A stretch of 64,000 nt of DNA, taken from positions 707,009 to 771,008 of the forward strand of contig NZ_LN876586.1 of NCBI RefSeq assembly GCF_001282725.1, read 5' to 3'. The DNA is from Inediibacterium massiliense. GTDB taxonomy: Bacteria; Bacillota; Clostridia; Peptostreptococcales; Thermotaleaceae. The position numbers and the translations under genes were made by a program. Position 1 is the stretch's first letter. The number at the start of each line of letters is the position of its first letter. The notes beneath the pieces were generated by a model. The model had not been told where the DNA came from. It made no database searches and was given only the letters and a program-made list of their open reading frames with translations. Shown in pieces: positions 17,634 through 26,848 of the stretch.

Positions 17634-17655
17634 ACCACCTTATGGGTGGTTTTTT
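17634..17655 (+). terminator. Intrinsic terminator of M3 peptidase gene, displaced
   Basis: ACCACC / GGTGGT hairpin with TTTTTT. The matching hairpin at 17411-17426 lost its T-run when the repeat element was inserted. Confidence 0.8.
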
Positions 17656-17955
17656 AGTTTCTTACGATATCATACTGTATGTAAATAGTTTTACATAAAT
17701 GGAATAAACTATATTCATATATAAAAAATATATATGAATATAAGAATATATTTTATATGAATTTAAAAAATTAAAGAGAATAAATTTAAATAATAAAGAA
17801 AAAAGGAAGCAATTTATGGTACAAAGAAGAAAAGCTTTAAAAGATAGATATAATCTGTTAATATCGAAATATATAGATTAAATTAGCTGTTATAGAGGTA
17901 TATAATAAGAAAAAGAATAAAAATTATATGGATAAAGGGGAGGGATGTGTATCTT
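17656..17955. other. AT-rich leader region ahead of DUF1576 gene
   Basis: No confident gene. An inverted repeat, ATATTCATATATA / TATATATGAATAT, lies at 17711-17741 without a T-run and could be an operator. A 21-codon ORF starts at about 17817 but has a weak site, and I do not call it. Confidence 0.35.
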
Positions 17956-19251
17956 ATGAAGTTTGACAAATCAGAATCTATTCTCAAAACACATAAAGTA
18001 AGTAATCAAAATAGGTATCTCATTACAGGTGGGTATGCTATATCTTTAATTATATTTGGATTTTTAGTAGATGCTCCAAAAAAGATTTTATATGGAATGT
18101 ATCGTATTATTGTACAACCAGATGCTTTAATTACAGATTATATAGGAGTAGGAGGAATGGGAGCCGCTTTTGTGAATGCAGGATTATTAACTCTTATTTT
18201 TTTGGGGTTATTGTATTATTTAAAGATTTATTTTAGTGGAGCTACTATGGCTGCTTTGTTTTTAATTGAAGGCTTTAGTTTTTTTGGGAAAAATTTATTT
18301 AATGTATGGTTTATTGTACTAGGGGTTTATTTATATTCAAAAGTACAAAAGGATAAATTTTCAAAATATATATATGTAGCTTTATTTGGTACCGCTATGG
18401 GACCTATGGTTACAGAAATATTTTTTTATACTCAGTTTTCTATCTATATAAGAATTGTTATTGGAAGTCTTGTTGGATTAAGTATAGGATTTATTTTACC
18501 ACCGTTATCTGCTTATATGATGAAAGTTCATCAAGGATTTAATTTATATAATATAGGTTTTACAGCAGGAATGATTGGAACCATATTTGTGTCTGTATTT
18601 AAGTCCTATGGATTTTCACCTAATATTCAATTTATTTGGACTACAGGAAACAATCAAATTTTATCTATATTTTTATTTTTTATGTTTACATCTATGATTT
18701 TTATTGGTTTTTATTTTAATGATAAATCTTTTAAAAGAGTCAAACACATTATGCAATATGAAGGAAGATTGATTACAGATTTTATGTTATTAGAAGGGTT
18801 TCCTCCTACACTTATCAATATGGGTATAAATGGGTTACTATCAACTGTATATGTTCTCTTGATAGGAGGAGATTTAAATGGTCCTACCATTGGAGGAATT
18901 TTGACAGTAGTAGGATTTGGTGCATTTGGAAAACATTCTAAAAATATCATTCCTATATGGATAGGTGTTTATATTGGATCTATCACAAAAATGTGGAATA
19001 TAAATGATCCTTCTATTTTACTGGCAGCTTTATTTGGAACTTCCTTGGCTCCTATTGCAGGAGAATTTGGGTGGAAATATGGTATTTTAGCAGGCTTTAT
19101 TCATTCATCTGTTGTATTAAATGTAGGTGTTTTACATGGAGGATTAAATCTTTATAACAATGGTTTTGCTGCAGGCATTGTAGCTGCAGTACTATTGCCA
19201 ATTATACAGGCTTTTAGAAAAGAGAGGGAGATGAATCATGAAACACATTAA
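17956..19251 (+). CDS. DUF1576 family membrane protein
   Basis: Polytopic membrane protein of 431 residues made of two similar halves. Each half has a GFxAGxxG-like segment (LYNIGFTAGMIGTIF in the first, LYNNGFAAGIVAAVL in the second), as in DUF1576 proteins. The internal repeat suggests a transporter or channel, but no substrate is known to me. The ATG at 17956 is 12 bases after GGGGAGG; a GTG at 17947 is too close to that site. It is followed by an overlapping small gene, then hemerythrin and a Crp regulator on the same strand with no terminator between, so an operon is likely. Confidence 0.85.
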   Translation: MKFDKSESILKTHKVSNQNRYLITGGYAISLIIFGFLVDAPKKILYGMYRIIVQPDALITDYIGVGGMGAAFVNAGLLTLIFLGLLYYLKIYFSGATMAALFLIEGFSFFGKNLFNVWFIVLGVYLYSKVQKDKFSKYIYVALFGTAMGPMVTEIFFYTQFSIYIRIVIGSLVGLSIGFILPPLSAYMMKVHQGFNLYNIGFTAGMIGTIFVSVFKSYGFSPNIQFIWTTGNNQILSIFLFFMFTSMIFIGFYFNDKSFKRVKHIMQYEGRLITDFMLLEGFPPTLINMGINGLLSTVYVLLIGGDLNGPTIGGILTVVGFGAFGKHSKNIIPIWIGVYIGSITKMWNINDPSILLAALFGTSLAPIAGEFGWKYGILAGFIHSSVVLNVGVLHGGLNLYNNGFAAGIVAAVLLPIIQAFRKEREMNHETH

Positions 19252-19579
19252 ACAAAGGATTAGTAAAATTGTAGATGAAATGTTAAATTATTTTTTCTTA
19301 ATAGGTGCTACAGATATTGAAGTTCATCTAAAAGAGGAAGATGAGTTTTATAAAATTTTTCTAAAAAGTAACTATACAAAAGGACAAGAAAATAAAATAG
19401 AAAAGCTTATCCGATATTTAGAAGCTCCAAAGCAAGAAGAAATGGAAGAATACTATTGGGAGCTTGCAGGGTCTTGTGATATGGATACAGAACTTACTTT
19501 GATAGGTATGATGATCGACAAGGGAGAAATAAATTTTATACAAGATCAATTGGAAGTTACTTTGTATAAAAGAAAATAA
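19238..19579 (+). CDS. Conserved-looking small cytoplasmic protein, function unknown
   Basis: A soluble protein of 113 residues, acidic, with no membrane segment and a single Cys. It overlaps the end of the DUF1576 gene by 14 bases and has GAGAGGGAG 7 bases upstream, so it is translationally coupled and likely works with that membrane protein. The segment IGATDIEVHLKEEDEFYKI followed by a Cys/Asp-rich middle (LAGSCDMDTELTLIGMMID) does not match a family I know. Confidence 0.7.
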   Translation: MKHIKQRISKIVDEMLNYFFLIGATDIEVHLKEEDEFYKIFLKSNYTKGQENKIEKLIRYLEAPKQEEMEEYYWELAGSCDMDTELTLIGMMIDKGEINFIQDQLEVTLYKRK

Positions 19580-19677
19580 ATACAACATGCCTTTACTATT
19601 GTATTATGGATGAATGTTCTTATAAAAATATGATAAAAAGAATAAAAAAGGAAAGGATAAAGATAGGAGGGATATCA

Positions 19678-20229
19678 ATGGATGCTATCGATTTAATGAT
19701 GGAAGAACATAAAAACATAAAAAGAATGCTAAAAGTTATTAGAAAACTATGCATTAAAATTTTAAATCATGAAGAACTAGACTATAATGTTTTTTATGAA
19801 ATTATAGATTTTGTAAGAAATTATGCAGATGCGCATCATCATAGTAAAGAAGAAAATATTTTATTTCAGAAAATGTCTAAAGTATTAGGAGAAAAGATAG
19901 CTAGAGGGCCTATTTATGGCATGCTTGCAGAACATGATTTAGGAAGATTGTTTATAAGTCATTTAGAAGAAGCAGTGAAAAAAGTACAAAACAAAGATGA
20001 TGATGCGAAGGTAGATATTATTGCAAATGCTATTGCGTATACAGATTTATTAGAAAGACATATAGAAAAAGAAGATCATGCTATATATACTTTTGCTAAA
20101 AGAACACTTAGCAAAGAAGACATAAAAGAAGTAGAAGAAAAATGCGAGAGAGTAGAAAATTTAGCATTACAAAAAAATATTCCAAACCAATATATAAAAC
20201 TGATTGAGAAATTAGAAAAAATGGTATAA
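19678..20229 (+). CDS. Hemerythrin-domain protein
   Basis: Four-helix HHE-type protein of 183 residues. The iron ligand candidates are His in EEHKNIKR, the cluster DAHHHSKEENILF, His in AEHDLGR and LLERHIEKEDHAIY, all in the hemerythrin order. A di-iron site binding O2 or sensing NO is expected. AGGAGG lies 8 bases before the ATG at 19678; an earlier in-frame start at 19606 has no site. It sits directly ahead of a Crp/Fnr regulator gene, so it probably serves oxygen or nitrosative stress in an anaerobe. Confidence 0.88.
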   Translation: MDAIDLMMEEHKNIKRMLKVIRKLCIKILNHEELDYNVFYEIIDFVRNYADAHHHSKEENILFQKMSKVLGEKIARGPIYGMLAEHDLGRLFISHLEEAVKKVQNKDDDAKVDIIANAIAYTDLLERHIEKEDHAIYTFAKRTLSKEDIKEVEEKCERVENLALQKNIPNQYIKLIEKLEKMV

Positions 20230-20271
20230 ATATAAAATAAATACAGAAAGATTTTTTGTAGGGGGAGAAAA

Positions 20272-20958
20272 ATGAGAAGTCCAGATATAAAAGAAATTCT
20301 GGCAGTACCAATTTTAAAGGAACTAGATCATAAAACAATAGATATGCTTATAGAAAAAGGCTTTGTACAATACTTGGAGAAAGGAAGACAAATATTTTCT
20401 GAAAGAGATATGGTGAATTATATATATATCGTTTTAAAAGGGAAAGTCACCATATATAGATACACCAATAGAGGTCAAAAAAAAATTATATATATATTAG
20501 AAGAAGGAGAATTGATTAATGAAGTTGTATTTGATCAAGGGTCAGCTTCTATCAATTGTGAGGCCTTTCAAGATGCAGAAATTTTATATTTTCATAGAGA
20601 TATATTTTTGAAAATAATGGAAAATAATTTTGAATTAACTTGTAAAATTATCAATTCTATGAGTACAAAAATTAGAAGACTTTATAGGCAGCTTAAAAAT
20701 ACTGTTCCTATCACAATAGATAAGAAAGTAGCAGCAAAGCTATGGAAACTTGGAAAGGATTATGGAGTAGAAGTAAAGGAAGGAACTTTAATTGATTTAA
20801 ATTTAACCCTTACATATTTAGCAGATATGATAGGAAGCCCTAGAGAGAGTATTTCAAGAAGCATAAAAAGGTTAAAAGACTTAAAAATTATTCAATATAG
20901 GAATAGAAGGATGATTGTACAATTAGATAAACTTTCTCATTATTTTAAGGAAGAATAA
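20272..20958 (+). CDS. Crp/Fnr family transcriptional regulator
   Basis: Regulator of 228 residues with an N-terminal cyclic-nucleotide-binding-type beta barrel (about 15-130), a dimer helix and a C-terminal winged helix (LADMIGSPRESISRSIKRL as the recognition region). It lacks the N-terminal Cys cluster of Fnr, so it does not carry a 4Fe-4S oxygen sensor of that kind; heme, NO or another ligand is possible. It ends the DUF1576-hemerythrin run. A 24-base Crp-like operator lies 1.3 kb downstream at 22296, ahead of a divergent redox-related pair, and could be its target. Confidence 0.92.
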   Translation: MRSPDIKEILAVPILKELDHKTIDMLIEKGFVQYLEKGRQIFSERDMVNYIYIVLKGKVTIYRYTNRGQKKIIYILEEGELINEVVFDQGSASINCEAFQDAEILYFHRDIFLKIMENNFELTCKIINSMSTKIRRLYRQLKNTVPITIDKKVAAKLWKLGKDYGVEVKEGTLIDLNLTLTYLADMIGSPRESISRSIKRLKDLKIIQYRNRRMIVQLDKLSHYFKEE

Positions 20959-20982
20959 AAATAGCAAAACTCTATAGCTAAT

Positions 20983-21018
20983 AAAAAGTAAATCACTCAA
21001 AGGAGTGATTTACTTTTT
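20983..21018. terminator. Bidirectional terminator
   Basis: AAAAAGTAAATCACTC / GAGTGATTTACTTTTT hairpin between the convergent Crp gene and an 81-residue ORF. Confidence 0.85.
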
Positions 21019-21025
21019 ATCATAT

Positions 21026-21271
21026 TTAAATATAAAGTTTATTCATAAGATTTTTGACCGTTTTTTCAAATGCAATTAAATAATATTTATTATTTAATTC
21101 TTTTTCAAATTGTTTTATTTTTTCTAATTCTTCGGGAGTAAGAGTAGCAAAAGGGGGGTATTGTTTAAGTTGCTGATATTGTTGATAATTAATATATTGA
21201 AGCTGTAAGACATGATAAAGACATCTTTGATATCTTAAGAATAGATCATAATCAGATGGATAGCAATACAT
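21026..21271 (-). CDS. 81-residue Tyr/Gln-rich protein, function unknown
   Basis: Small protein starting MYCYPSDYDLFLRYQRCLYH, very rich in Tyr, Gln and Leu in its first half, with a Lys/Glu helix after it. The ATG at 21271 has AGGAGGTG just upstream on the minus strand. There is no membrane segment or known domain. Tyr-rich small proteins of this sort occur in spore coats, but that is only an analogy. It stands between two terminator-like regions. Confidence 0.6.
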   Translation of the reverse strand: MYCYPSDYDLFLRYQRCLYHVLQLQYINYQQYQQLKQYPPFATLTPEELEKIKQFEKELNNKYYLIAFEKTVKNLMNKLYI

Positions 21272-21411
21272 GGACACACCTCCTTTTGTAAAATTATATG
21301 TAGTAGGATGAAACATTGTCCATATTCTTTGATATAAAATAAAAAACATCCAATCTATTGTTTTTGAATAGATTGAATGTTTTTAATGAATCTATAAGAA
21401 AAATTTATTTT

Positions 21412-21597
21412 TTATTTATTTAATTCTTCTAATAATTTTTCAAGATCAATACCATGAACTTGTGCAGCATCTTCTAAGCTTTCCATTTGAGAAGACGGAC
21501 ATCCTAAACATCCCATTCCAAATGACATTAAAATTTCTGCTGCCTTTGGATTGATTTTCAATGCATCAACAATTAAAGTATCCTTTGTAATTTTCAT
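21412..21597 (-). CDS. DUF1858 domain protein (redox-disulfide type)
   Basis: A 61-residue protein matching the DUF1858 family, often found fused to or near hybrid-cluster protein and other redox enzymes. The signature is ITKDTLIVDALKINPKAAEIL followed by a CXXC pair in GMGCLGCPSSQMESLEDAA. The Cys pair may cycle between thiol and disulfide. It follows the 212-residue gene by 14 bases and is likely cotranscribed with it from the Crp-controlled promoter. Confidence 0.88.
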   Translation of the reverse strand: MKITKDTLIVDALKINPKAAEILMSFGMGCLGCPSSQMESLEDAAQVHGIDLEKLLEELNK

Positions 21598-21611
21598 AAA
21601 AATTCTCCTTT

Positions 21612-22250
21612 CTATTTTTTTAGAATTGTATAATTTTGACCATCTACAGTATAAGTATAGCTTTCATTAGCATTTTCAACAAATGCTTTAATCCAAGCAT
21701 CTCTTAATTTGTAGAAGGTGTGGATATCTGCTCCTGCAATTTCCCAATAAGGCTTGTGTAAGCATGTAGTACTTGTCCACTGTAATTTTTCAGGTTTGTT
21801 GATGACAATATGATTTACATGATCGCAAGGCATACCATTTAAAATATAATCATTTAAAGCTTTATAAATAGAAGGCGCATCTTCTATATTGTGATTATTT
21901 TTTGCACTTTGGCCACATTCTAATCCTTGTTTTTTATAAATAGATAGAGCTGTATCTATATTATCTTTTCCATATTGTTCAAAAACTTTTTGTAAAAATT
22001 CTGCTTGTCTAGTTTCTACTATGGAAATTTGGTGTTGAAGCCATCCATGAATATTATTCACATTGATTAATTCATCCAAAGGCTTTGTTTCTAAGAAAGG
22101 GCCATATTTTCCTTGTGCTTGTTGAGATATTTTTTCTATAAGATTTCCATATTTTTCTTTGTAAGCCTGAATTAATTTTTTTTCTAGATCTTCGTAAAGA
22201 TGAATTTTGTGAAATAGCCAATGATGAATGGGTCCTAAAAATTTACTCAT
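21612..22250 (-). CDS. Unknown soluble protein, DUF1858-linked
   Basis: A 212-residue protein that I do not recognise by name. It is rich in Trp and His, with conserved-looking segments GPIHHWLFHKIHLYEDLEKK at the start, NIHGWLQHQISIVETRQAEF in the middle, then LNGMPCDHVNHI and TTCLHKPYWEIAGADIHTF near the end. The two Cys and several His could bind a metal or heme. No signal peptide or membrane segment is present. It leads the unit with the DUF1858 gene and has a Crp-like operator about 46 bases upstream of its start, which points to a role in redox or NO/O2 response. Confidence 0.65.
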   Translation of the reverse strand: MSKFLGPIHHWLFHKIHLYEDLEKKLIQAYKEKYGNLIEKISQQAQGKYGPFLETKPLDELINVNNIHGWLQHQISIVETRQAEFLQKVFEQYGKDNIDTALSIYKKQGLECGQSAKNNHNIEDAPSIYKALNDYILNGMPCDHVNHIVINKPEKLQWTSTTCLHKPYWEIAGADIHTFYKLRDAWIKAFVENANESYTYTVDGQNYTILKK

Positions 22251-22295
22251 TGTGTATTCCTCCTTAGATATAGTATATATTTTTTTAAGAAATAT

Positions 22296-22319
22296 AAACT
22301 ATGACTTATATCACAGTTT
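22296..22319 (-). promoter_or_regulatory. Crp/Fnr-type operator
   Basis: A 24-base inverted repeat on the minus strand: AAACTGTGA, six bases, TCATAGTTT. The half sites differ at one position. The TGTGA-N6-TCA pattern matches Crp/Fnr family sites. It precedes the 212-residue gene and the DUF1858 gene. Confidence 0.65.
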
Positions 22320-22502
22320 AAAATTTTTTTAAAAAAACATGAGAATAAGGGAAAAACGTTGAAAAAAAAAGGTTCTTTCTATATAATAATGTACTATAAG
22401 AAAAAGTTTGAAAATAAGTACATAGAGTATATATAAGAGAATAAATTCTTTTAAATTACAAAAAATAAACATGTAAGTGTACATAACAAGGAGTTGATGA
22501 TT

Positions 22503-24851
22503 TTGACGGAGAAAAAAGTGAAAAAATATGAATTGCCTCTGATTCCTTTAAGAGGACTTTCAATTTTTCCATATATGGTATTACATTTTGATGTAGGAAG
22601 GGAAAAATCTATTCGGGCGTTAGAAGAAGCTATGTTAAATGATCAGATGGTGTTTTTAACTACTCAAAAAGAAGCAGAAACTGACAGTCCAACACCAGAT
22701 GACTTTTACCAAGTAGGAACGATATCTAAGATTAAACAAATGTTAAAGCTTCCAGGAGATGCAATTCGAGTATTGGTAGAGGGAATAAGCAGAGCAAAAA
22801 TTATAGAAATTGTATCAGAAAAGCCATATTTTAAATGTGAAGTAGAAGAAGTAGTATATGAAGAAGAAATAGAAAAAGAAAAAGAATTAGAAGCATTAAT
22901 GAGGACGGTGATCAATTCTTTTGAAGATTATGTAAGCCTTAGCAATCGTACTTCTCCTGAAGCATTTATGAATATTACAGAGATAGAAGAGCCAGGAAGA
23001 CTTGCAGATGTAATTGCTTCTCATTTGATTCTAAAGATTGAACAAAAACAAGAAATATTAGATGCATTTGATCCTAGAGATAGATTAGAAGTTTTATACA
23101 AAATATTATTAAGAGAAATAGAAGTGTTAGAAATTGAAAAAGATATTAATAGTAGAGTAAAAAAACAAATTAACAAAGTACAAAAAGAATATTACTTAAA
23201 AGAACAATTAAAGGCCATTCAAGAAGAATTAGGAGAAGAAGGAGGCCTATATGAAGAAGTAGATGAATATAAGGAAAAAATAAAAAAAACAAAGCTTCCT
23301 TCAGATGTGGAAAAAAAAGTAACCAAAGAATTGGACAGGCTTTTTAAATTATCTCCAAATTCAGCTGAGAGCGGAGTTATTAGAACATATGTAGATTGGA
23401 TATTAGATCTTCCTTGGGCAAAACAAACGAAAGACACTATTAATATAAAAAAAGCAAAAAGTATATTAGATGAAGATCATTATGGACTAAAAGATGTAAA
23501 AGAAAGAATACTAGAATATCTTGCTATTAGACAGTTGGCAAAGGAAATGAAAGGGCCTATTATCTGTTTAGTAGGACCTCCAGGAGTAGGAAAAACTTCT
23601 ATTGCAAAATCTATTGCTAGATCTTTAAATAGAAAGTTTGTGAGAATGTCTTTAGGAGGTGTAAGAGATGAAGCTGAGATTCGTGGACATAGAAGAACTT
23701 ATGTAGGAGCTATTCCTGGAAGAATTATGTCTGCTATGAAAGAAGCAAATTCCAAAAATCCAGTATTTTTATTTGATGAAATAGATAAATTAAGTGGTGA
23801 TTTTAGAGGAGATCCAGCTTCAGCCCTTTTAGAGGTATTAGACCCAGAACAAAATAAAGAATTTACAGATCATTACTTAGAAGTTCCCTTTGATCTTTCA
23901 AAAGTCATGTTTATTACTACTGCAAATAGCTTAGGAACCATTCCAAGACCACTTCTTGATCGTATGGAAGTTATTGAGGTATCAGGATATACAGAAGAAG
24001 AAAAACTTAAAATTGCACAAAGATATTTACTTCCAAAGCAAAAGAAAGAGCATGGACTGAAAGAAAAGGATCTACAAATATCAGAGCAAACTATAAGAGA
24101 TGTAATTAATTATTATACCAGAGAATCAGGTGTAAGAAATTTAGAAAGAAAATTAGCAACAATTTGTAGAAAGACAGCAAAAAGAATTGTTGAGGAAAAA
24201 GTAAAAATTGTTCGAATCAATACGAAAACTTTAGTAAATTATCTTGGAAGTAAGAGATATAGATATGAAAAAATAAAAGAAAATCATGAAATAGGTATGG
24301 CTACAGGTCTAGCTTGGACAAGAGTTGGCGGAGAAACTTTATCTATTGAAGTGACAACTATGAAAGGAAATGGAAAACTTGTTCTTACAGGACAGCTTGG
24401 AGATGTAATGAAGGAGTCTGCACAAGCAGGAATTAGTTATATTCGTTCTAAAATTGATGAGCTTCATATTCCACAAGATTTTTATCAAACTCTAGATATG
24501 CATCTTCATATTCCAGAAGGAGCTATTCCAAAAGATGGACCGTCTGCAGGAGTAACTATGGCAACAGCAGTAATCTCAGAGCTTACCAAAATACCTGTAG
24601 ATAAAAATGTAGCTATGACAGGAGAGATTACATTAAGAGGAAGAGTTCTTCCAGTGGGAGGAATTAAAGAGAAGGTATTAGCAGCAAATCGTGCGGGAAT
24701 TACTAAGATACTTCTTCCTATAGATAATGAAAAAGATATAGAAGAAATACCAGAACAAGTAAGAAAAAAATTGGAATTTGTACTTATTGAAAATATGGAT
24801 CAAGTATTAGAGCATGCGTTGGTTCGGAAGGAAGAAAAAAATGAAAATTAA
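22503..24851 (+). CDS. lon: ATP-dependent protease Lon
   Basis: Cytoplasmic AAA+ serine protease. The N-terminal substrate domain ([20 protein letters not shown]) is followed by Walker A GPPGVGKT (358-365) and Walker [11 protein letters not shown]. The C-terminal peptidase has catalytic Ser681 in [13 protein letters not shown] and the Lys in [14 protein letters not shown] favour TTG at 22503, 9 bases after AAGGAG (782 residues); ATG at 22497 and TTG at 22494 are too close to that site. The gene overlaps ysxC by 11 bases, the usual lon-ysxC pair. No HrcA or CtsR operator is seen in the leader. Confidence 0.96.
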   Translation: MTEKKVKKYELPLIPLRGLSIFPYMVLHFDVGREKSIRALEEAMLNDQMVFLTTQKEAETDSPTPDDFYQVGTISKIKQMLKLPGDAIRVLVEGISRAKIIEIVSEKPYFKCEVEEVVYEEEIEKEKELEALMRTVINSFEDYVSLSNRTSPEAFMNITEIEEPGRLADVIASHLILKIEQKQEILDAFDPRDRLEVLYKILLREIEVLEIEKDINSRVKKQINKVQKEYYLKEQLKAIQEELGEEGGLYEEVDEYKEKIKKTKLPSDVEKKVTKELDRLFKLSPNSAESGVIRTYVDWILDLPWAKQTKDTINIKKAKSILDEDHYGLKDVKERILEYLAIRQLAKEMKGPIICLVGPPGVGKTSIAKSIARSLNRKFVRMSLGGVRDEAEIRGHRRTYVGAIPGRIMSAMKEANSKNPVFLFDEIDKLSGDFRGDPASALLEVLDPEQNKEFTDHYLEVPFDLSKVMFITTANSLGTIPRPLLDRMEVIEVSGYTEEEKLKIAQRYLLPKQKKEHGLKEKDLQISEQTIRDVINYYTRESGVRNLERKLATICRKTAKRIVEEKVKIVRINTKTLVNYLGSKRYRYEKIKENHEIGMATGLAWTRVGGETLSIEVTTMKGNGKLVLTGQLGDVMKESAQAGISYIRSKIDELHIPQDFYQTLDMHLHIPEGAIPKDGPSAGVTMATAVISELTKIPVDKNVAMTGEITLRGRVLPVGGIKEKVLAANRAGITKILLPIDNEKDIEEIPEQVRKKLEFVLIENMDQVLEHALVRKEEKNEN

Positions 24852-25467
24852 AAGTGCAGAAATTATTATTAGTGCAGTAAAACCAGAACAATATCCAAGT
24901 ATAGAAATGCCAGAGGTTGCTTTTGCAGGAAGATCTAATGTAGGAAAATCTTCACTCATTAATCTTTTATTAAATAGAAAAAAGCTAGCAAGAACGAGTT
25001 CAAGTCCGGGTAAGACTCAAACCATTAATTTTTATGGTATTAATGAAGCTTTTCGTTTTGTGGATTTACCTGGATACGGATATGCAAAAGTTTCTAAGGC
25101 TCATAAAGATCAATGGGGAAAAATGATGGAGACGTACTTAAATCATAGAGAAAATTTATTAGAAGTTTTTCAACTTGTAGATATTAGACATAAACCCACT
25201 ATACAGGATAAACAAATGTATGACTGGATCAAATCTGTAGGTTTTAATGGAATCGTAATTGCAACTAAATTAGATAAAATTAAAAGAGGACAAAGGCAAA
25301 AGCATATTCAAATGATTAAAAAAGAATTAAATATGACTTCTGATGATATCTTAATTCCTGTATCAGCAGAAAGTAGAGAAGGAAAAGAAGAAATATGGAA
25401 AATTATCACTGAAATTTTTGAAGTGAATGGTTTTCAATTTGAAGAAGAGCAAAAGCAATCACTATAA
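24841..25467 (+). CDS. ysxC: Ribosome biogenesis GTPase YsxC/EngB
   Basis: Essential GTPase needed for 50S ribosome assembly, 208 residues. The motifs are G1 [10 protein letters not shown]2 [10 protein letters not shown]3 [10 protein letters not shown] and G4 ATKLDK. The ATG at 24841 overlaps the end of lon and is preceded by GGAAGG, so translation is probably coupled. A longer frame starting at 24814 would lie inside lon and is rejected. Confidence 0.96.
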   Translation: MKIKSAEIIISAVKPEQYPSIEMPEVAFAGRSNVGKSSLINLLLNRKKLARTSSSPGKTQTINFYGINEAFRFVDLPGYGYAKVSKAHKDQWGKMMETYLNHRENLLEVFQLVDIRHKPTIQDKQMYDWIKSVGFNGIVIATKLDKIKRGQRQKHIQMIKKELNMTSDDILIPVSAESREGKEEIWKIITEIFEVNGFQFEEEQKQSL

Positions 25468-25489
25468 ATTTTTATAGTGATTGCTTTTA
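25451..25489. terminator. Bidirectional terminator, ysxC / EamA
   Basis: AAAAGCAATCACTATAAA / TTTATAGTGATTGCTTTT hairpin. It includes the last codons of ysxC. Confidence 0.85.
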
Positions 25490-25491
25490 TG

Positions 25492-26379
25492 TTAAAGAAG
25501 TGGATCTTTTCTTTTTTTAAATAAAGGAAGTTCTCCTCCTAGTTCAGCTAAAAGCATAGCAAAGATAATTAAAAATCCTCCAAACATTCCTTTAGAGCTT
25601 AAAATTTCCCCTAATAGAAAATATCCAAATATACTAGCAAATACAGGTTCACCTGTAAAAATAAGAGCTGTATGGGTAGCTGTAGTATATCTTTGTACAG
25701 CATTTTGGATAATAAAGGCTCCTGAAGTACATATGAAGCTTAAAAACAATACATCTGTCCATACTTTGGCACCTGTAGGAATAATAGGATTTTCAAATAT
25801 GACGCTTACGATGGTACTTAATATGCTTACTACGGCAATTTGTAAAATAGCTAAATTTATAGGATCTACTTTTACTGCATATTTTGAAATAGCTAAAATT
25901 TGAAAAGCAAAACAAAATGTACATAAAAATGTATAAAAATCTCCTATGTTTAGAGATAATTTCCCATCTAATGTTAAAAGAGCAAGACCTATAGTTGCAA
26001 TCACAACTCCTATGATACAAGGAAGGCTAGGAAGTTTTTTTAATAAAAGAGCAGAAAAAACAGGAACAAATACTACGGATAAACAGCTGATAAAAGCTGA
26101 TTTAGAAGCTGTAGTATAATTGAGTCCAAAGGTTTGTAATGCATATCCTAAAAACATAATTACCCCAATCAATATTCCATATTTTATTGTAGTTTTATCT
26201 AAATTTAACATTCGTTTATAAAAAATTATTGCAGAGCTAGCTGCTGCAATAAAAAAACGAACAGCTAAAAAATTAAAAGTAGACATGGCATCTAAAGAAT
26301 TTTTTGTAAGTATAAAAGAAACTCCCCATGTAAGGGTTACTACAAGTAATGCCAAATCTGCCTTATATTGCATCTTCAT
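25492..26379 (-). CDS. EamA/DMT family transporter
   Basis: Drug/metabolite transporter of 295 residues with about ten membrane helices in two EamA repeats. The first opens with ADLALLVVTLTWGVSFILTK, the second near residue 150 with IIGVVIATIGLALLTLDGK. Substrate is unknown; members export amino acids or metabolites. The ATG at 26379 follows GGAGGAG on the minus strand; an in-frame ATG at 26469 has no site. Single gene. Confidence 0.88.
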   Translation of the reverse strand: MKMQYKADLALLVVTLTWGVSFILTKNSLDAMSTFNFLAVRFFIAAASSAIIFYKRMLNLDKTTIKYGILIGVIMFLGYALQTFGLNYTTASKSAFISCLSVVFVPVFSALLLKKLPSLPCIIGVVIATIGLALLTLDGKLSLNIGDFYTFLCTFCFAFQILAISKYAVKVDPINLAILQIAVVSILSTIVSVIFENPIIPTGAKVWTDVLFLSFICTSGAFIIQNAVQRYTTATHTALIFTGEPVFASIFGYFLLGEILSSKGMFGGFLIIFAMLLAELGGELPLFKKRKDPLL

Positions 26380-26486
26380 ATATGGCTCCTCCTTATGGTA
26401 TACTAATATTTCAACAAATATTTTATCACAAATATGAAAAATTTGCATTATGTTGTCGCATATGCTCATGTTTGGAATATATAATG

Positions 26487-26524
26487 AAAAAGAGCTTCCA
26501 TAGATATTTATGGAAGCTCTTTAT
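26487..26524. terminator. Intrinsic terminator near rubredoxin
   Basis: AAAGAGCTTCCATA / TATGGAAGCTCTTT hairpin. On the minus strand it ends the rubredoxin gene. Confidence 0.8.
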
Positions 26525-26527
26525 AAC

Positions 26528-26689
26528 CTATGCTACAGGCTCAAACATATCTTTTCCTACGCCACAAACAGGGCATACCCAATCATCAGGAATATCTTCA
26601 AAAGCTGTACCAGGAGCAATACCGCTATCTGGATCTCCTACTTTAGGATCATAAATATAACCACAGGGTGTACACTCATATTTTTTCAT
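26528..26689 (-). CDS. Rubredoxin
   Basis: A 53-residue one-iron electron carrier. The iron is held by CTPCG (Cys6, Cys9) and CPVCG near the C-terminus. The core [19 protein letters not shown] is the family signature. The start at 26689 has AAAGGAG upstream. It probably donates electrons to the flavodiiron protein at 49205 or to a rubrerythrin-type partner elsewhere, for O2 or peroxide removal. Confidence 0.97.
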   Translation of the reverse strand: MKKYECTPCGYIYDPKVGDPDSGIAPGTAFEDIPDDWVCPVCGVGKDMFEPVA

Positions 26690-26787
26690 AAAATGTTCTC
26701 CTTTCAAATATGTTAAAATCTTCTCTAAAACAATTTTACCCAACAATGCATTGAAATAAACAAAATAATACCTAGATCTCTACAAAA

Positions 26788-26816
26788 TTGACAGAAAAAT
26801 AGTTGTCATATACAAT
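26788..26816 (+). promoter_or_regulatory. Promoter of chromate-transporter pair
   Basis: TTGACA at 26788-26793 and TACAAT at 26811-26816 with a 17-base spacer. The spacer holds a TGTCA that pairs with the -35 TGACA, a possible operator. Confidence 0.55.
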
Positions 26817-26848
26817 TTTAGTAAAAAGAATAATAGAGAGGAAAATAT

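Noticed and set aside
17817-17882. Short basic 21-codon ORF before the DUF1576 gene
   Set aside because: Its ribosome binding site is weak, the length is within chance and the sequence suggests no family.
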